Assembly: GCF_027568475.1 (NCBI RefSeq)
Contig: NZ_JANKZG010000002.1
Location: 186,001-250,000, forward strand
Length of the DNA stretch: 64,000 nucleotides
Direction of reading: 5' to 3'
From: Acinetobacter sp. HY1485
GTDB lineage: Bacteria; Pseudomonadota; Gammaproteobacteria; Pseudomonadales; Moraxellaceae
The notes beneath the pieces were generated by a model that was given only the letters and a program-made list of their open reading frames with translations, was not told the DNA's origin and searched no databases. This document shows positions 11,901 through 21,721 of the stretch, one piece after another; the stretch's first letter is position 1; the number at the start of each line of letters is the position of its first letter. The position numbers were made by a program, and so were the translations under genes.

Positions 11901-13015
11901 GGACGCATTACTTTGTAGATTTCTACAAGTGCTTCATCACGGTCGCGTGTTACGTCTGCACGTAAAGAATCAGCAATATAAGAACCACGGTCGATGTCAT
12001 TTGTGAATAGGATATTAAATTGCTTAATACCACCTTCAGCTAACTTCACCATAATTTCGTGGCTAAGCAATGTATTTGCTGGAATTACTTCGCCATCACG
12101 TAATGTAATATCTTCAGCTGTAATACGCTCATATAAATATTCATCTGGTACAGCAAGTTTATCTAACCCAACTGATTCCATTTGACGAACGTGACGTGCG
12201 TTAATACGCTTGCCTTGTTCAACAATTACTTTACCATTTGCATCTACAATATCAAATTGTGCCATTTCACCACGTAGGCGATCTGGAACAAGTTCAATTT
12301 GATAGCTACCCATATCTACATATACAGGTACTTTTTCGTAGAACAAGTTCAGAATTTGTTCATCTGTATAGTTCAACGCACGTAAAATTACTGTTGCAAG
12401 TAATTTACGACGACGGTCGATACGTACATAAACTAAATCTTTTGCATCAAATTCAAAATCTAACCATGAACCACGGTAAGGAATAATTCGTGCAGAATAC
12501 AATGTTTTGTTTGCGTGTGTTTTGCCTTTATCGCTGTCGAAGAACACACCCGGAGAACGATGTAATTGAGATACGATTACACGCTCAGTACCATTAATAA
12601 CAAACGTACCGTTTTCGGTCATGAGTGGCATTTCACCCATGTAAACTTCTTGTTCACGTACGTCTTTAATTGATTTTGTTTCGCGATCTTTAATGATCAG
12701 ACGAATCTTTACGCGCATTGGTGCAGCATAAGTTGAACCACGAAGAATACATTCGCGGACATCAAACTCAGGCTTACCAAGGCTATACTCAACAAATTCT
12801 AAAGCAGCATTGCCAGAATAACTTTCGATAGGGAAAACTGAACGAAATGCGGCTTGGAGACCGAGATCTTCGCGATTTTTTGGCGCCTTACCATCTTGCA
12901 AAAATGTTCTGTACGAGTCGACTTGAATCGACAATAAGTACGGAACATCCATTACTTGGGGCAATTTACCAAAATTCTTACGGATCCGTTTTTTTTCGGT
13001 ATATGAGTATGCCAT
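8930..13015 (-). CDS. rpoB: DNA-directed RNA polymerase subunit beta
   Basis: Beta subunit, 1361 residues, beginning [17 protein letters not shown]. The rifampicin-resistance region reads [22 protein letters not shown] and [11 protein letters not shown], the unmutated form, so target-based rifampicin resistance is not expected. The C-terminal part has [12 protein letters not shown] and the switch/anchor segment ending in [11 protein letters not shown]. The ATG at 13015 is chosen for the conserved MAYSY start and the GAGGA box upstream; an in-frame ATG 81 bases further upstream is not credible. It is co-transcribed with rpoC and follows a long structured leader after rplL. Confidence 0.98.
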   Translation of the reverse strand: MAYSYTEKKRIRKNFGKLPQVMDVPYLLSIQVDSYRTFLQDGKAPKNREDLGLQAAFRSVFPIESYSGNAALEFVEYSLGKPEFDVRECILRGSTYAAPMRVKIRLIIKDRETKSIKDVREQEVYMGEMPLMTENGTFVINGTERVIVSQLHRSPGVFFDSDKGKTHANKTLYSARIIPYRGSWLDFEFDAKDLVYVRIDRRRKLLATVILRALNYTDEQILNLFYEKVPVYVDMGSYQIELVPDRLRGEMAQFDIVDANGKVIVEQGKRINARHVRQMESVGLDKLAVPDEYLYERITAEDITLRDGEVIPANTLLSHEIMVKLAEGGIKQFNILFTNDIDRGSYIADSLRADVTRDRDEALVEIYKVMRPGEPPTKEAAENLFSNLFFASERYDLSPVGRMKFNRRLGRPYEVGTDQKSRAIEGILSNDDIIDVMRTLVEIRNGKGEVDDIDHLGNRRVRSVGEMTENQFRVGLVRVERAVKERLSQAETDNLSPQDLINAKPVAAAIKEFFGSSQLSQFMDQNNPLSEITHKRRVSALGPGGLTRERAGFEVRDVHHTHYGRVCPIETPEGPNIGLINSLSVYAKANHFGFLETPYRKVVEGRVTEETEYLSAIEEVGTVIAQADAAVDAGGNLLDEMVTVRHQGETVRMPPERVTHMDVSAQQVVSVAASLIPFLEHDDANRALMGSNMQRQAVPTLLADKPLVGTGMEANVARDSGVCVIANRGGVIEYVDASRVVIRVNEEEMVAGEAGVDIYNLIKYTRSNQNTCINQKVLVNMGDKVGAGDVLADGPSTDGGELALGQNMRVAFMTWNGYNYEDSILLSERVLQEDRLTSIHIQELSCVARDTKLGAEEITADIPNVGEAALSKLDEAGIVYIGAEVTAGDILVGKVTPKGETQLTPEEKLLRAIFGEKAADVKDSSLRVPSGTKGTVIDVQVFTRDGLEKDERALAIEKAQLDAYRKDLKEEYKIFEEAARERILRLLKDQPSNGGGTTKRGDKLTEDVLSRLEMVDLLEIQPVDEAIAERLTQIQVYLKEKGLEIDEKFAEKKRKLATGDELTTGVLKVVKVYLAVKRRIQPGDKMAGRHGNKGVVSNILPVEDMPHDANGVPVDVVLNPLGVPSRMNVGQILETHLGLAAKGLGEQIDKMLQQQRTIAELREFLDKIYNKVGGEQEDLNSLTDDEVLVLAGNLKKGVPLATPVFDGAEEEQIKELLELSQVPRTGQQTLFDGRTGEQFDRPVTVGYMYMLKLNHLVDDKMHARSTGSYSLVTQQPLGGKAQFGGQRFGEMEVWALEAYGAAYTLQEMLTVKSDDVEGRTRIYKNIVDNNHYMDPGMPESFNVLTKEIRSLGINIELKNGD

Positions 13016-13129
13016 CTGGAGTCCTCGGAAAGTACATACTAAATCCGCCTGCAGTTCGGATTTAGAAGGAATTACGCAGGCCGATATGGCCACCACTACT
13101 TACAAATGCTGCAAATGAGAGTGGTAATA

Positions 13130-13177
13130 AAACGCTTAACAATATTTTTTAGAGGGCAAAAATATTGTTAAGCGTTT
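13130..13177 (-). repeat. perfect 20-bp inverted repeat in the rplL-rpoB spacer (likely RNA processing site)
   Basis: AAACGCTTAACAATATTTTT at 13130-13149 is the exact reverse complement of 13158-13177, with an eight-base loop. The transcript would form an uninterrupted 20-bp duplex, long enough to be an RNase III substrate. In E. coli the rplL-rpoB spacer also contains an attenuator and an RNase III site, so position and form both fit; the sequence is not obviously related. Confidence 0.75.
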
Positions 13178-13251
13178 GATTTGATGCGCTTTTTTTTAAA
13201 AAATTCTACTTTTGCTGTATTTGCACAAAAATCGAGCCGATTATTATAACG

Positions 13252-13283
13252 CAAAAAGGCTGATGCCCCAAGAGCCACCAGCC
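13252..13283 (-). terminator. attenuator-like terminator between rplL and rpoB
   Basis: On the minus strand GGCTGGTG pairs with CATCAGCC (one G-U pair) around a ten-base loop and is followed by TTTTT. It lies about 40 bases after the rplL stop. Another stem (around 13291-13315, AAAATTGG pairing) sits just before it. Partial termination here would set the ratio of ribosomal protein to polymerase transcripts, as in E. coli. Confidence 0.6.
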
Positions 13284-13324
13284 AATTTTTGGAACCAATT
13301 TTAAAAATTGGCTCCATAAGTAAA

Positions 13325-13693
13325 TTACTTAAGAGTAACTGTAGCACCAGCTTCTTCAAGACTCTTCTTAAGTTCTTCACCTTCTTCTTTGCTCACGCCT
13401 TCTTTAAGAATTTGTGGAGCACCTTCAACTAAATCTTTAGCTTCTTTAAGACCAAGGCCTGTTGCGCCACGAACTGCTTTAATTACAGCTACTTTGTTTG
13501 CGCCAAAGCTAGTCAATTCAACATTGAATTCAGATTGCTCTTCTTCTGCAGCAGCAGCGCCACCAGCAGCAGCTACAGCAACAGCCGCAGCAGATACGTT
13601 GAATTTCTCTTCAAAAGCAGAAATTAATTCAACAAGTTCAAGAACAGTTTTTTCTGAAACTGCGTTTAGGATTTCTTCGTTAGTTAAAGCCAT
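13325..13693 (-). CDS. rplL: 50S ribosomal protein L7/L12
   Basis: 122 residues. N-terminal dimerisation domain (to about residue 35), an Ala-rich hinge ([18 protein letters not shown], residues 35-52), and the conserved C-terminal domain [38 protein letters not shown] that contacts translation factors. It forms the ribosomal stalk on L10. It lies 42 bases after rplJ in the same operon. Confidence 0.98.
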   Translation of the reverse strand: MALTNEEILNAVSEKTVLELVELISAFEEKFNVSAAAVAVAAAGGAAAAEEEQSEFNVELTSFGANKVAVIKAVRGATGLGLKEAKDLVEGAPQILKEGVSKEEGEELKKSLEEAGATVTLK

Positions 13694-13735
13694 GAGAATA
13701 ACTCCAAATGGATATTAAATGGTGTGGAAAATGGA

Positions 13736-14242
13736 TTATGCTGCTTCTTGCTCGTTTTTCTCTTTGAGCGCTGTAATAAGACGACCCAATTTCGAAATAG
13801 GAGCTTGAAGAACATTTGCAAGCATAGTAAGCGCTTTTTCTTGGTTTGGAAGATTTGCAATAACGCTAATCTCTTCACCTTGATAAACTTTACCGTCAAA
13901 CGCAGCTGCTTTTAATTCAAACGCTTTGTTTGTTTTCGCAAATTCTTCGAACAAGCGTGCTGCTGCACCCATGTCGTCTTCAGAAGTTGAAAAAGCAAGA
14001 ATTGTTGGGCCAACAAGGTTGTCGCTCAAGATATCAAATTGAGTACCTTCAAGCGCACGTTTTGCTAGAGTGTTACGTACGATACGCGTACTTACACCTA
14101 ACTTACGAGCTTCAACACGTAATTGTGTTAATTGCTCAACGTTTAAACCTTGGTAGTCAGCAACAACAGCAGAGAAAGCATTGCTTGCAGTTTCGTTAAC
14201 TTGAGCAACGATTTCTTTTTTGTTCTCTAATAGTAGAGCCAC
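13736..14242 (-). CDS. rplJ: 50S ribosomal protein L10
   Basis: 168 residues, beginning MALLLENKKEIVAQV; anchors L7/L12 dimers to the 23S rRNA. Contains VADYQGLNVEQLTQLRVEARKLGVSTRIVRNTLAKRA in the rRNA-binding domain. The start codon is GTG, eight bases after a perfect TAGGAGG, an arrangement often seen in autoregulated ribosomal genes. A long structured leader precedes it, which in this family is the binding site through which the L10-L12 complex represses its own translation. Confidence 0.97.
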   Translation of the reverse strand: MALLLENKKEIVAQVNETASNAFSAVVADYQGLNVEQLTQLRVEARKLGVSTRIVRNTLAKRALEGTQFDILSDNLVGPTILAFSTSEDDMGAAARLFEEFAKTNKAFELKAAAFDGKVYQGEEISVIANLPNQEKALTMLANVLQAPISKLGRLITALKEKNEQEAA

Positions 14243-14470
14243 TGTAGAACCTCCTAAGGTGATTTATGTATTCAAAGCGAATACACTCCCAATTCGTAAG
14301 CCCAAAGGACTTACACGCGGAGGAGGAAAAAATCACACCACCGCGTCTACGCAGGCTAGTTTATTAAGAGAAAGTTTCCCTTCTCGCCTGAGGTCTTTGA
14401 CGCTAATAGGCTTCAACCTATCAATTCAAAGTCCACTCCAAAGTAGATAAATATCTAATCTTTGGAGATT
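14243..14470 (-). promoter_or_regulatory. rplJL leader (L10 leader-type autoregulatory RNA)
   Basis: The rplA-rplJ spacer is 253 bases and rich in hairpins. The first is CTCCAAAG (14460-14467) pairing with CTTTGGAG (14436-14443) around an AT-rich loop that can itself pair. A second is GTAAGTCC-type pairing with GGGCTTAC near 14296-14315. Position, size and proximity to rplJ match the L10 leader family, where the L10(L12)4 complex binds the mRNA. I see the hairpins; the family assignment is inferred from location. Confidence 0.65.
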
Positions 14471-14495
14471 TAAGAATTCTTTACTAAGATCAAAC

Positions 14496-15191
14496 TTAGT
14501 TAGAAACGCTTGCTACATCAATTGCAAGACCTGGGCCCATAGTTGAGCTTAAAGTGATCTTTTTGATGTATACACCTTTAGAAGTTGCAGGTTTCGCTTT
14601 TTTCAAATCAGCTACTAATGCTTCAACGTTTTGGCGGATTGCAGTTGCTTCAAAACCTACTTGACCAATTGCAGCGTGGATAATACCCGCTTTGTCTACA
14701 CGGTAACGTGCTTGACCAGACTTAGCATTTTTAACTGCGCCTGCAACGTCAGGAGTTACTGTACCTACTTTAGGGTTTGGCATTAAACCACGTGGTCCTA
14801 AAATTGTACCTAACTTACCTACAACGCGCATTGCATCAGGAGCTGCAATTACAACATCAAAGTCAAGATTACCCTTTTGGATGCTTTCAGCAAGGTCATC
14901 AAAACCAACAATATCTGCACCAGCAGCAGTTGCAGCTTCAGCAGCAGCACCTTGAGCAAATACAGCAACACGTACAGTCTTACCAGTACCTGCAGGTAAA
15001 GTTGTTGCACCACGTACTACTTGATCAGATTTACGTGGATCTACACCTAAGTTTACAGAAACATCTAATGATTCTTTGAACTTCACTGCAGGTAAACCGT
15101 TAAGCAATTCTACCGCTTCTTCTAAAGTATAAACTTTATTTGCTTCTACAGCAGTAGCAATGGCTTTTTGACGTTTAGTTAACTTTGCCAT
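14496..15191 (-). CDS. rplA: 50S ribosomal protein L1
   Basis: 231 residues, [11 protein letters not shown] start and the L1 signature [15 protein letters not shown] in the middle. Binds 23S rRNA at the E-site stalk and in many bacteria represses translation of rplKA by binding the mRNA leader. It begins three bases after the rplK stop codon, so the two are translationally coupled. Confidence 0.98.
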   Translation of the reverse strand: MAKLTKRQKAIATAVEANKVYTLEEAVELLNGLPAVKFKESLDVSVNLGVDPRKSDQVVRGATTLPAGTGKTVRVAVFAQGAAAEAATAAGADIVGFDDLAESIQKGNLDFDVVIAAPDAMRVVGKLGTILGPRGLMPNPKVGTVTPDVAGAVKNAKSGQARYRVDKAGIIHAAIGQVGFEATAIRQNVEALVADLKKAKPATSKGVYIKKITLSSTMGPGLAIDVASVSN

Positions 15192-15194
15192 GTC

Positions 15195-15623
15195 TTATAG
15201 CTCCACTTCCAAGCCCATAGAACGTGCAGAACCAGCAATGGTACGAACACGTGCGTCTAAATCAGCACCAGTTAAATCTGGTTCTTTAGTAGTCGCGATT
15301 TCTTCTAGTTGAGCACGAGTTAACTTACCAACTTTAGTTTTGTTTGGTACAGATGAACCCTTTTGGATACCAGCAGCTTTCTTAAGAAGAATAGATGCAG
15401 GTGGAGTTTTCATGATAAATGTGAACGATTTATCGTTGTACACAGTAATCACAACAGGAATTGGAAGACCTGGTTCAACTTTTTGTGTTGCAGCATTGAA
15501 TTCTTTACAGAATGCCATGATGTTAACACCACGTTGACCTAATGCAGGACCAATTGGTGGAGATGGATTTGCTTTACCAGCTGGAACTTGCAGCTTGATA
15601 TAGCCGTCAATCTTCTTAGCCAT
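15195..15623 (-). CDS. rplK: 50S ribosomal protein L11
   Basis: 142 residues, [36 protein letters not shown] with the family signature, and the C-terminal rRNA-binding domain ending [12 protein letters not shown]. Forms the GTPase-associated centre with L10/L12 and is needed for RelA activation. First ribosomal gene of the rplKAJL-rpoBC string, 81 bases after nusG; this spacer may carry the L1 operator but I could not define it. Confidence 0.98.
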   Translation of the reverse strand: MAKKIDGYIKLQVPAGKANPSPPIGPALGQRGVNIMAFCKEFNAATQKVEPGLPIPVVITVYNDKSFTFIMKTPPASILLKKAAGIQKGSSVPNKTKVGKLTRAQLEEIATTKEPDLTGADLDARVRTIAGSARSMGLEVEL

Positions 15624-15704
15624 TTTAAAATTCCTCTGGGTACAAACGCCGCTAGGCTCCCCAACTTATGAACAACTTACTCAAAATGAGTAATGAAAAA
15701 TCAA

Positions 15705-16238
15705 TTAAATTGTTTTTTCAACTTGACGGAACTCAAGTTCTACTTGAGTTGGTCGATTAAATACGTTAATTGTCAGCGTTAAACGCGACTTGTCATAAAT
15801 AACCTCTTCCACAACCCCTTTAAAGTCTGTGAATGGGCCATCAATAACCAATAATTCTTCGCCTGGTTCAAACATCGTTTTAGGACGAGGTGCCTCACCA
15901 GTATTGCGTACACGAGCTAGAATTGCATCTGCTTCTTTTTGTGTAATTGGCGCAGGTTTTTCAGGTGTTCCACCAATAAAACCAAGAACCTTTGGACACT
16001 CTTTCACAATATGCCAAGTGTCATCATTCATTTCCATTTCAACTAATACATAGCCTGGAAAGAATTTACGTTCTGATTTGCGCTTCTTACCATCCTTCAT
16101 TTCGACTACTTCTTCAGTAGGAACAAGGACTTCACCAAAGCTTTCGGCTACAGCACTACGCTGGATTCGCTCTTTAAGTGAACGCATCACCTGTTTTTCA
16201 TAGCCTGAATAGGCATGAATAATATACCAACGTTTCAT
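15705..16238 (-). CDS. nusG: transcription termination/antitermination factor NusG
   Basis: 177 residues. N-terminal NGN domain ([14 protein letters not shown] ... [12 protein letters not shown] ... [13 protein letters not shown]) that binds RNA polymerase and a C-terminal KOW domain ([24 protein letters not shown]) that contacts Rho or S10. It follows secE by six bases. Confidence 0.98.
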   Translation of the reverse strand: MKRWYIIHAYSGYEKQVMRSLKERIQRSAVAESFGEVLVPTEEVVEMKDGKKRKSERKFFPGYVLVEMEMNDDTWHIVKECPKVLGFIGGTPEKPAPITQKEADAILARVRNTGEAPRPKTMFEPGEELLVIDGPFTDFKGVVEEVIYDKSRLTLTINVFNRPTQVELEFRQVEKTI

Positions 16239-16244
16239 AGCTCT

Positions 16245-16685
16245 TTATCCGATCATTAACTTTACTAACCAGCCCATAGCGTAGTCAAAACACCACAAGA
16301 CGATAGAGGCAATAAAAACCACTAACACAACTTGCCATGAAGTTGTTACAGTTTCTTGCTTGGTTGGCCAAGTTACTCGGCGTAGTTCTACGCGTGCATC
16401 CTTTAGCAAACGAACAAAACCTTTGCCTTGATGGGTGGCGTATAATAAACCTAAAGCCACGATGATACAAGCTAAAATTACCCCGACTTGCACCCAAACA
16501 TTACTTGCAGGTGCCCAATATCCAGGAAGATATTGTGTAGTTAGGGATGCGCCTATTATTAATGCAATCGCAATTACCCATAGAACAATATCTAAAGGAG
16601 AACTAGAACGAACAACTTCAGCGGAATTACTTCTTTGAGGGATTGGCGCGTCGCTTAATGCGTCACGCGATTTATCATTCGACAT
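16245..16685 (-). CDS. secE: preprotein translocase subunit SecE
   Basis: 146 residues with three hydrophobic segments (about 31-50, 60-80 and 115-140), the long SecE form of gammaproteobacteria. The conserved amphipathic stretch LLKDARVELRRVTWPTKQETVTTSWQVVLVV lies before the last segment. Part of the SecYEG channel in the inner membrane; cotranscribed with nusG. Confidence 0.95.
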   Translation of the reverse strand: MSNDKSRDALSDAPIPQRSNSAEVVRSSSPLDIVLWVIAIALIIGASLTTQYLPGYWAPASNVWVQVGVILACIIVALGLLYATHQGKGFVRLLKDARVELRRVTWPTKQETVTTSWQVVLVVFIASIVLWCFDYAMGWLVKLMIG

Positions 16686-16757
16686 GGTTTTACTCGTCGT
16701 AGAATTCGCGACTTATTATAAGACAATTTAGCAAGCATCTAGCTTTAATTTTTAAAA

Positions 16758-16833
16758 TGGCAGGCCAGGAGGGACTCGAACCCCCAACATTCGGTTTTGG
16801 AGACCGACGCTCTACCAATTGAACTACTAGCCT
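16758..16833 (-). tRNA. tRNA-Trp (anticodon CCA)
   Basis: A 76-base cloverleaf with encoded CCA. The acceptor stem pairs AGGCTAG with CTGGCCT, the T-arm reads GGTTCGAGTCC, and the anticodon loop is TCTCCAAAA. It lies between tuf and secE, the usual gammaproteobacterial place. Confidence 0.96.
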
Positions 16834-16840
16834 ACAAAGT

Positions 16841-16866
16841 AAATCGAGAACCTAGGCTCTCGATTT
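16841..16866 (-). terminator. hairpin between tuf and tRNA-Trp
   Basis: AAATCGAGA pairs perfectly with TCTCGATTT over an eight-base loop, ten bases after the tuf stop and directly before tRNA-Trp. No long T run follows, so it may be a weak terminator or an RNA processing signal for the tRNA 5' side. Confidence 0.5.
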
Positions 16867-16876
16867 AATTTTATTA

Positions 16877-18067
16877 TTATGCAGTTACTTTAGCAACAAC
16901 ACCAGCACCTACAGTACGACCACCTTCACGGATCGCGAAGCGTAAGCCTGCGTCCATTGCGATTGGGTGGATCAATTCTACTGACATTTCAACGTTGTCA
17001 CCTGGCATAACCATTTCAACGCCGTCTTGTAATTGGATCGCACCAGTTACGTCAGTTGTACGGAAGTAGAACTGTGGACGGTAACCATTTAAGAATGGAG
17101 TATGACGGCCACCTTCGTCTTTAGAAAGTACGTATACTTCTGCATCAAACTTAGTGTGTGGCTTGATCGTACCTGGTTTAGCTAATACTTGACCACGTTG
17201 TACGTCTTCACGCTTAGTACCACGTAAAAGTACACCACAGTTCTCGCCTGCACGACCTTCGTCAAGCAATTTACGGAACATTTCAACGCCAGTTACAGTT
17301 GTCTTCGTAGTATCTTTGATACCAACGATTTCAATTTCTTCACCAACTTTTACGATACCCGCTTCTACACGACCTGTTACTACAGTACCACGACCAGAAA
17401 TAGAGAATACGTCCTCGATTGGCATCAAGAATGCTTTGTCGATTGCGCGCTCTGGCTCAGGAATATAAGAATCTAAGGCTTCTACAAGTGCAATTACAGC
17501 TGACTCGCCATATTGACCTTGGTCAGCGTTAAGTGCAGCTAAAGCTGAACCACGGATTACTGGAGTGTCATCACCAGGGAAATCGTAAGCAGATAGAAGT
17601 TCACGAACTTCCATTTCTACTAATTCAAGTAATTCTTCGTCATCTACAAGGTCGCATTTGTTTAAGAATACAACGATATAAGGTACACCTACCTGACGAG
17701 AAAGAAGGATGTGCTCACGTGTTTGTGGCATTGGGCCGTCAGTTGCAGCACATACTAAAATCGCGCCATCCATTTGAGCCGCACCAGTGATCATGTTTTT
17801 AACATAATCGGCGTGACCTGGACAGTCTACGTGCGCGTAGTGACGAGTTGGAGAATCGTATTCTACGTGTGATGTATTAATTGTAATACCACGTGCTTTT
17901 TCTTCAGGTGCAGAGTCGATTGCTGCGTAATCTTTCGCTTCACCGCCGTAAGTTTTTGCACAAATTGTTGCAATAGCAGCAGTTAAAGTTGTTTTACCAT
18001 GGTCAACGTGACCGATTGTACCCACGTTTACGTGTGGTTTATTACGTTCAAACTTGGCTTTAGCCAT
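16877..18067 (-). CDS. tuf: elongation factor Tu
   Basis: 396 residues, with the GTPase motifs GHVDHGKT (G1), DCPGHADY (G3) and NKCD (G4), switch I ending in [13 protein letters not shown], and domains 2 and 3. Delivers aminoacyl-tRNA to the ribosome. Many gammaproteobacteria have a second copy next to fusA; only this one is in view. It is the tRNA-linked (tufB-type) copy, downstream of four tRNA genes in the same direction. Confidence 0.98.
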   Translation of the reverse strand: MAKAKFERNKPHVNVGTIGHVDHGKTTLTAAIATICAKTYGGEAKDYAAIDSAPEEKARGITINTSHVEYDSPTRHYAHVDCPGHADYVKNMITGAAQMDGAILVCAATDGPMPQTREHILLSRQVGVPYIVVFLNKCDLVDDEELLELVEMEVRELLSAYDFPGDDTPVIRGSALAALNADQGQYGESAVIALVEALDSYIPEPERAIDKAFLMPIEDVFSISGRGTVVTGRVEAGIVKVGEEIEIVGIKDTTKTTVTGVEMFRKLLDEGRAGENCGVLLRGTKREDVQRGQVLAKPGTIKPHTKFDAEVYVLSKDEGGRHTPFLNGYRPQFYFRTTDVTGAIQLQDGVEMVMPGDNVEMSVELIHPIAMDAGLRFAIREGGRTVGAGVVAKVTA

Positions 18068-18218
18068 GATGATCTTCCTCGTTTACGTCGAACCAAAAAC
18101 TGATTGATTCAGCACATCGACATATCGCCTAAAAAAATTAGACACCCAATACTTTAAAAGCAGACTAATAAGCCTGCTTTCTTTAAACTTTGTAGAATAA
18201 TCTACTAAACTGTATATT

Positions 18219-18293
<75 letters not shown>

Positions 18294-18306
18294 GATACAA
18301 CTTCGA

Positions 18307-18382
18307 TGGAGCGGGAGACGAGGGTCGAACTCGCGACATGCAGCTTGGAAGGCTGCCGCTCTACCAACTGAGCTACTCCCGC
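18307..18382 (-). tRNA. tRNA-Gly (anticodon TCC)
   Basis: A 76-base cloverleaf with encoded CCA; acceptor GCGGGAG/CTCCCGC; anticodon stem-loop GCAGC-CTTCCAA-GCTGC gives TCC. Confidence 0.96.
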
Positions 18383-18416
18383 ATGTTGGTATACACCACT
18401 TCAGTCGAAGTAAGGT

Positions 18417-18500
18417 TGGTGGTGAGAGAAGGATTCGAACCTTCGAAACTTTCGTAGCGGAGTTACAGTCCGCCCCCTTTGACCGCTCGGGAATCTCACC
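18417..18500 (-). tRNA. tRNA-Tyr (anticodon GTA)
   Basis: An 84-base class II tRNA with a long variable arm and encoded CCA; acceptor GGTGAGA/TCTCACC; anticodon loop CTGTAAC gives GTA. Confidence 0.95.
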
Positions 18501-18555
18501 ATATCACACTTATTTTCAGTGTTGTTCTGTACTTTAACGCTTGACCACTTTAAGA

Positions 18556-18631
<76 letters not shown>

Positions 18632-18673
18632 GTTTTCTTAATGTTTCGTACGTTTCGTATCGGAACGGTGTGC

Positions 18674-18701
18674 AGTTTAGCAAATTATTAAATTGATGCA
18701 A
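18674..18701 (-). promoter_or_regulatory. promoter of the tRNA-tuf operon
   Basis: On the minus strand TTGCAT and TAAACT are separated by 16 bases and are followed by a GC-containing stretch (GCACACCG) where stringently controlled promoters carry their discriminator. It lies about 43 bases before tRNA-Thr(TGT). Confidence 0.5.
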
Positions 18702-18730
18702 GTGCTTTTTAAAAAAAAAATGAAAAAAAC

Positions 18731-20224
18731 TTATAAAATCAGTCCAGTTGATGATAATTCAACCGCTTTGATCACTGCACGCGCTTTTATTTGCGTTTCA
18801 TTCCATTCTGCATCAGGATTTGAGTCTGCAACTAAACCTGCACCTGCTTGTACATACACCTGATTTTCTTTAATAACACATGTACGAATGGCAATTGACA
18901 TGTCCATATCACCATGCCAGCTTAAATACCCCACTGCACCGCCAAAAACACCACGTTTAACAGGTTCTACTTCGTCAATAATTTCCATTGCACGAATTTT
19001 AGGGGCACCTGAAAGTGTACCTGCGGGAAATGTTGCTTTAAATACATCTAAGGCATCAACATTATCTTGTACTTCACCTTGTACATTAGAAACAATATGC
19101 ATAACGTGTGAGTAACGTTCAATGACCATTTTATCTGTCACTTGAACTTTACCAATTTTAGAAACACGCCCAACATCGTTGCGTCCCAAATCAATGAGCA
19201 TAAGATGTTCAGCGATTTCTTTTTCGTCTGCTAACAGTTCTTGTTCTAAGGCTAAGTCTTCTTGCTTTGTTTTACCTCGTGGACGGGTACCTGCGAGCGG
19301 ACGTACAGTAGCTATACCATTTTCTAAGCGCGATAAGATTTCTGGTGACGAGCCGACAATATGAAATGGTTTTTGATCTTCTAATGTATGCCCTTGAACT
19401 AAAAAAAGGTAAGGTGATGGGTTTAAGTGTCTAAGTGCACGATATACTTGTAATGCTTCGCCATCAAAATAAGACACCATACGATGTCCAGGGACAACCT
19501 GCATGACATCGCCCGCTCGAATATATTCTTTGACTGTTTCTACAGAGGCTTTGTAAGCATCTTCCCCTGTAATAGAGGTGAATTTGGGTGCTGTATGTGG
19601 TTTTGCATGCAAGCGAATTGGATTTTCTAAGTATTTTTCAATTTGATCGAGTTTTGCTTGGGCATCTTCATAGCTTTCATTATGGTTGATATCAGCATGC
19701 ACAATAATAAAGAGTGTACCTTTTAAGTTATCAAATACTATCACAGTTTTAGAAAGCATCATCCAAATGTCAGGTAATCCAACAGGATCTTGATTAGGAA
19801 TATTCTTAAGTTTTGGTTCTATATACCGTACAGCATCGTAACCAAAGTAACCTACTAAGCCACCTGTAAATTTAGGAAGCTCTGGTAATTCTTGTTGTGT
19901 TGGTACTTTAAATTGTGATTGAAAGTGGCGAATAAACGTAAATGGGTCGGCACATTGTTGCGTGGTGATATGTCCCTCAGGTGTTTGAATTTTTAACTCA
20001 CCTTCATTACAAGAAAAAATTGTAGACTCACCCAAACCAATAATAGAGTAGCGTGCCCACTTTTCCCCACCTTCTACCGACTCAAACAAGTAAGCAGGTA
20101 AGTTTTTTTCTAGGCGTGCATATACAGAAAGTGGTGTGTCAGTGTCTGCAAGGCGACGGCGATAAACAGGAATAGTATTAAAGCCTTGCGCTTTAAGTTG
20201 CTCATATTTTTGTGATGTCATCAT
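18731..20224 (-). CDS. trpE: anthranilate synthase component I
   Basis: 497 residues. Converts chorismate and glutamine-derived ammonia to anthranilate, the first step of tryptophan synthesis, with TrpG. The C-terminal chorismate-binding domain is intact (VVPGHRMVSYF, GSSPEILSRLENGIATVRPLAGTRPRGKT, DLGRNDVGRVS, AGTLSGAPKIRAMEIIDE, ADSNPDAEWNETQIKARA). The N-terminal part has the feedback-site type sequence near ARYSIIG. No trpG neighbour is seen. The start could be either of two adjacent ATG codons and no clear ribosome site is visible. Confidence 0.95.
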   Translation of the reverse strand: MMTSQKYEQLKAQGFNTIPVYRRRLADTDTPLSVYARLEKNLPAYLFESVEGGEKWARYSIIGLGESTIFSCNEGELKIQTPEGHITTQQCADPFTFIRHFQSQFKVPTQQELPELPKFTGGLVGYFGYDAVRYIEPKLKNIPNQDPVGLPDIWMMLSKTVIVFDNLKGTLFIIVHADINHNESYEDAQAKLDQIEKYLENPIRLHAKPHTAPKFTSITGEDAYKASVETVKEYIRAGDVMQVVPGHRMVSYFDGEALQVYRALRHLNPSPYLFLVQGHTLEDQKPFHIVGSSPEILSRLENGIATVRPLAGTRPRGKTKQEDLALEQELLADEKEIAEHLMLIDLGRNDVGRVSKIGKVQVTDKMVIERYSHVMHIVSNVQGEVQDNVDALDVFKATFPAGTLSGAPKIRAMEIIDEVEPVKRGVFGGAVGYLSWHGDMDMSIAIRTCVIKENQVYVQAGAGLVADSNPDAEWNETQIKARAVIKAVELSSTGLIL

Positions 20225-20316
20225 GTTGAAATGCTCAAGTTAATTTAAAGATCAATTTGGTTTAATCGAAAGGTCTTATGAGCAACGCCATCGAAAAAGC
20301 ATTTCAACCATCATTT

Positions 20317-20973
20317 TTAATTCCTTAATAGTATATTTAGGTTGGCAACCACCCGTGTTGGCTGACTGTTTTGAATATCTTTGCCATGATTATAACCATA
20401 GCTTACTGCGATACAATCAATTCCTGCGGCTTTTGCAGCTTGAATATCATGCTGTGAGTCACCTATCATCAGTGTTTGGTGTGCTGGTATATTAAACTGT
20501 TGCATCGCATAGTGTAATGGTAATGGATCTGGTTTTCTTCGTTGTAGGCTATCACCGCCTAAGATCAATTTAAAATATTGTTCTATATTCAGATGGTTGA
20601 GCAAGATCGTCGCTAAATGATGTGGTTTATTGGTAATACACGCTAAGATATGTTTTTGTTGATCACATGTTTTTAAAAACTCGACTACACCTTTATATAA
20701 CTGACTATACTGGCAAACATTTTGTTTGTAATATGCTAAATAGCGTGTCATTAATTCTTGTTCTTGATTGATATCAGACGCAACGTGTTTCAATACATCA
20801 ATGCACAGTTGTTGTGTTCCTTTGCCAATCCAATTTTGAATTTGAGCATACGTCACTTGTGATAGATTCATATCCTGAAGTGCTAAATTCATGGCATAAG
20901 CAATATCATGTGCTGTATCGATTAATGTTCCATCTAAGTCACATAAAATCAGTTTTTTATTTTGAATATCCAT
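20317..20973 (-). CDS. gph: phosphoglycolate phosphatase (HAD family)
   Basis: 218 residues. Removes phosphate from 2-phosphoglycolate formed during repair of 3'-phosphoglycolate DNA ends. HAD motifs: DLDGTLIDT near residue 14 (nucleophile and acid Asp), CITNKPHH (motif II), K in RRKPDP (motif III), GDSQHDIQAAKAAGI (motif IV). The ATG at 20973 follows AAAAGG at six bases; a TTG six bases upstream is an alternative. It lies downstream of the FHA gene, separated by that gene's terminator. The substrate is assigned by family; other small phosphoesters are possible. Confidence 0.85.
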   Translation of the reverse strand: MDIQNKKLILCDLDGTLIDTAHDIAYAMNLALQDMNLSQVTYAQIQNWIGKGTQQLCIDVLKHVASDINQEQELMTRYLAYYKQNVCQYSQLYKGVVEFLKTCDQQKHILACITNKPHHLATILLNHLNIEQYFKLILGGDSLQRRKPDPLPLHYAMQQFNIPAHQTLMIGDSQHDIQAAKAAGIDCIAVSYGYNHGKDIQNSQPTRVVANLNILLRN

Positions 20974-20986
20974 ATTCAACCTTTTA

Positions 20987-21012
20987 TAAAAAAGGCATGC
21001 GTTGCATGCCTT
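20987..21012 (-). terminator. intrinsic terminator after the FHA gene
   Basis: Perfect stem AAGGCATGC / GCATGCCTT with a three-base loop, followed on the minus strand by TTTTTT. It ends only a few bases before the gph ribosome site, so gph must either have its own start or depend on readthrough. Confidence 0.85.
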
Positions 21013-21029
21013 AATAATGACGCATGTGA

Positions 21030-21644
21030 TTATCTAAAAAAGAAAAACCAGACCATTGCAGCAATTAACAGAATAATAATGACTGTTATCAGCCCAACAG
21101 ATGCATTTTTCTGTTGTTCAACTTCTTTAGCGATATCACTATTTTGTGGTTGAGCAATTGTTTTTGGTTGTGGCTGTACTTCTAAATCTACATGCTCAGG
21201 AATGGGTGCAGGTTTTGGAATATCCACATGTTGTGGTACACCATCTTTCGAAATTGGTGTTTCTTTAGCACGTTCTTCTAGCGTTGGCATTCCTTTATCT
21301 ATCACTTGCTCTGCTTCTTTAATTTCTTGAGCGGTTGGCTCATTTTGTTGTGCAGGCGCAACAAGAGAAAAACGTAAATTTGCAAATTGAATTACATCGT
21401 TATTTTTTAGACGTGTAGGTTCTTCTATTCTTAAATCATTTACAAATGTGCCATTTGATGACTTTAGATCTTCTAACCATAACGTATCATCTTTAATGTG
21501 GAAAGCAGCATGACGACGTGAGATTTCGGAAGATTGCAATACAATATCGCAGTCTTGATGACGTCCTACCAACATATCACGATCTATTGTGATATTTTGA
21601 CCATTGAGTTCATTTGAAATGGCTTGCAGTGTCCAGTTCATCAT
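21030..21644 (-). CDS. FHA-domain protein with C-terminal membrane anchor
   Basis: About 204 residues. The N-terminal half is a forkhead-associated domain with the full phosphothreonine-binding signature: VGRHQDCDIVL, SRRHAAFHI and SSNGTFVN. A Pro/Gln-rich linker (about residues 95-175) leads to one transmembrane segment (VGLITVIIILLIAAMVWFFFFR) at the extreme C-terminus, so the FHA domain faces the cytoplasm. This suggests a membrane-tethered reader of Thr phosphorylation, but no Ser/Thr kinase is nearby. I start at 21644 because GAG lies six bases upstream; 21641 is nearly as good. Confidence 0.8.
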   Translation of the reverse strand: MMNWTLQAISNELNGQNITIDRDMLVGRHQDCDIVLQSSEISRRHAAFHIKDDTLWLEDLKSSNGTFVNDLRIEEPTRLKNNDVIQFANLRFSLVAPAQQNEPTAQEIKEAEQVIDKGMPTLEERAKETPISKDGVPQHVDIPKPAPIPEHVDLEVQPQPKTIAQPQNSDIAKEVEQQKNASVGLITVIIILLIAAMVWFFFFR

Positions 21645-21721
21645 AATTTTCTCATTTTCGCTTTTCATAACATCATAGCATGTTTGTTGAAAGCCATACT
21701 TTTTGGTATGGCTGTTATGTA

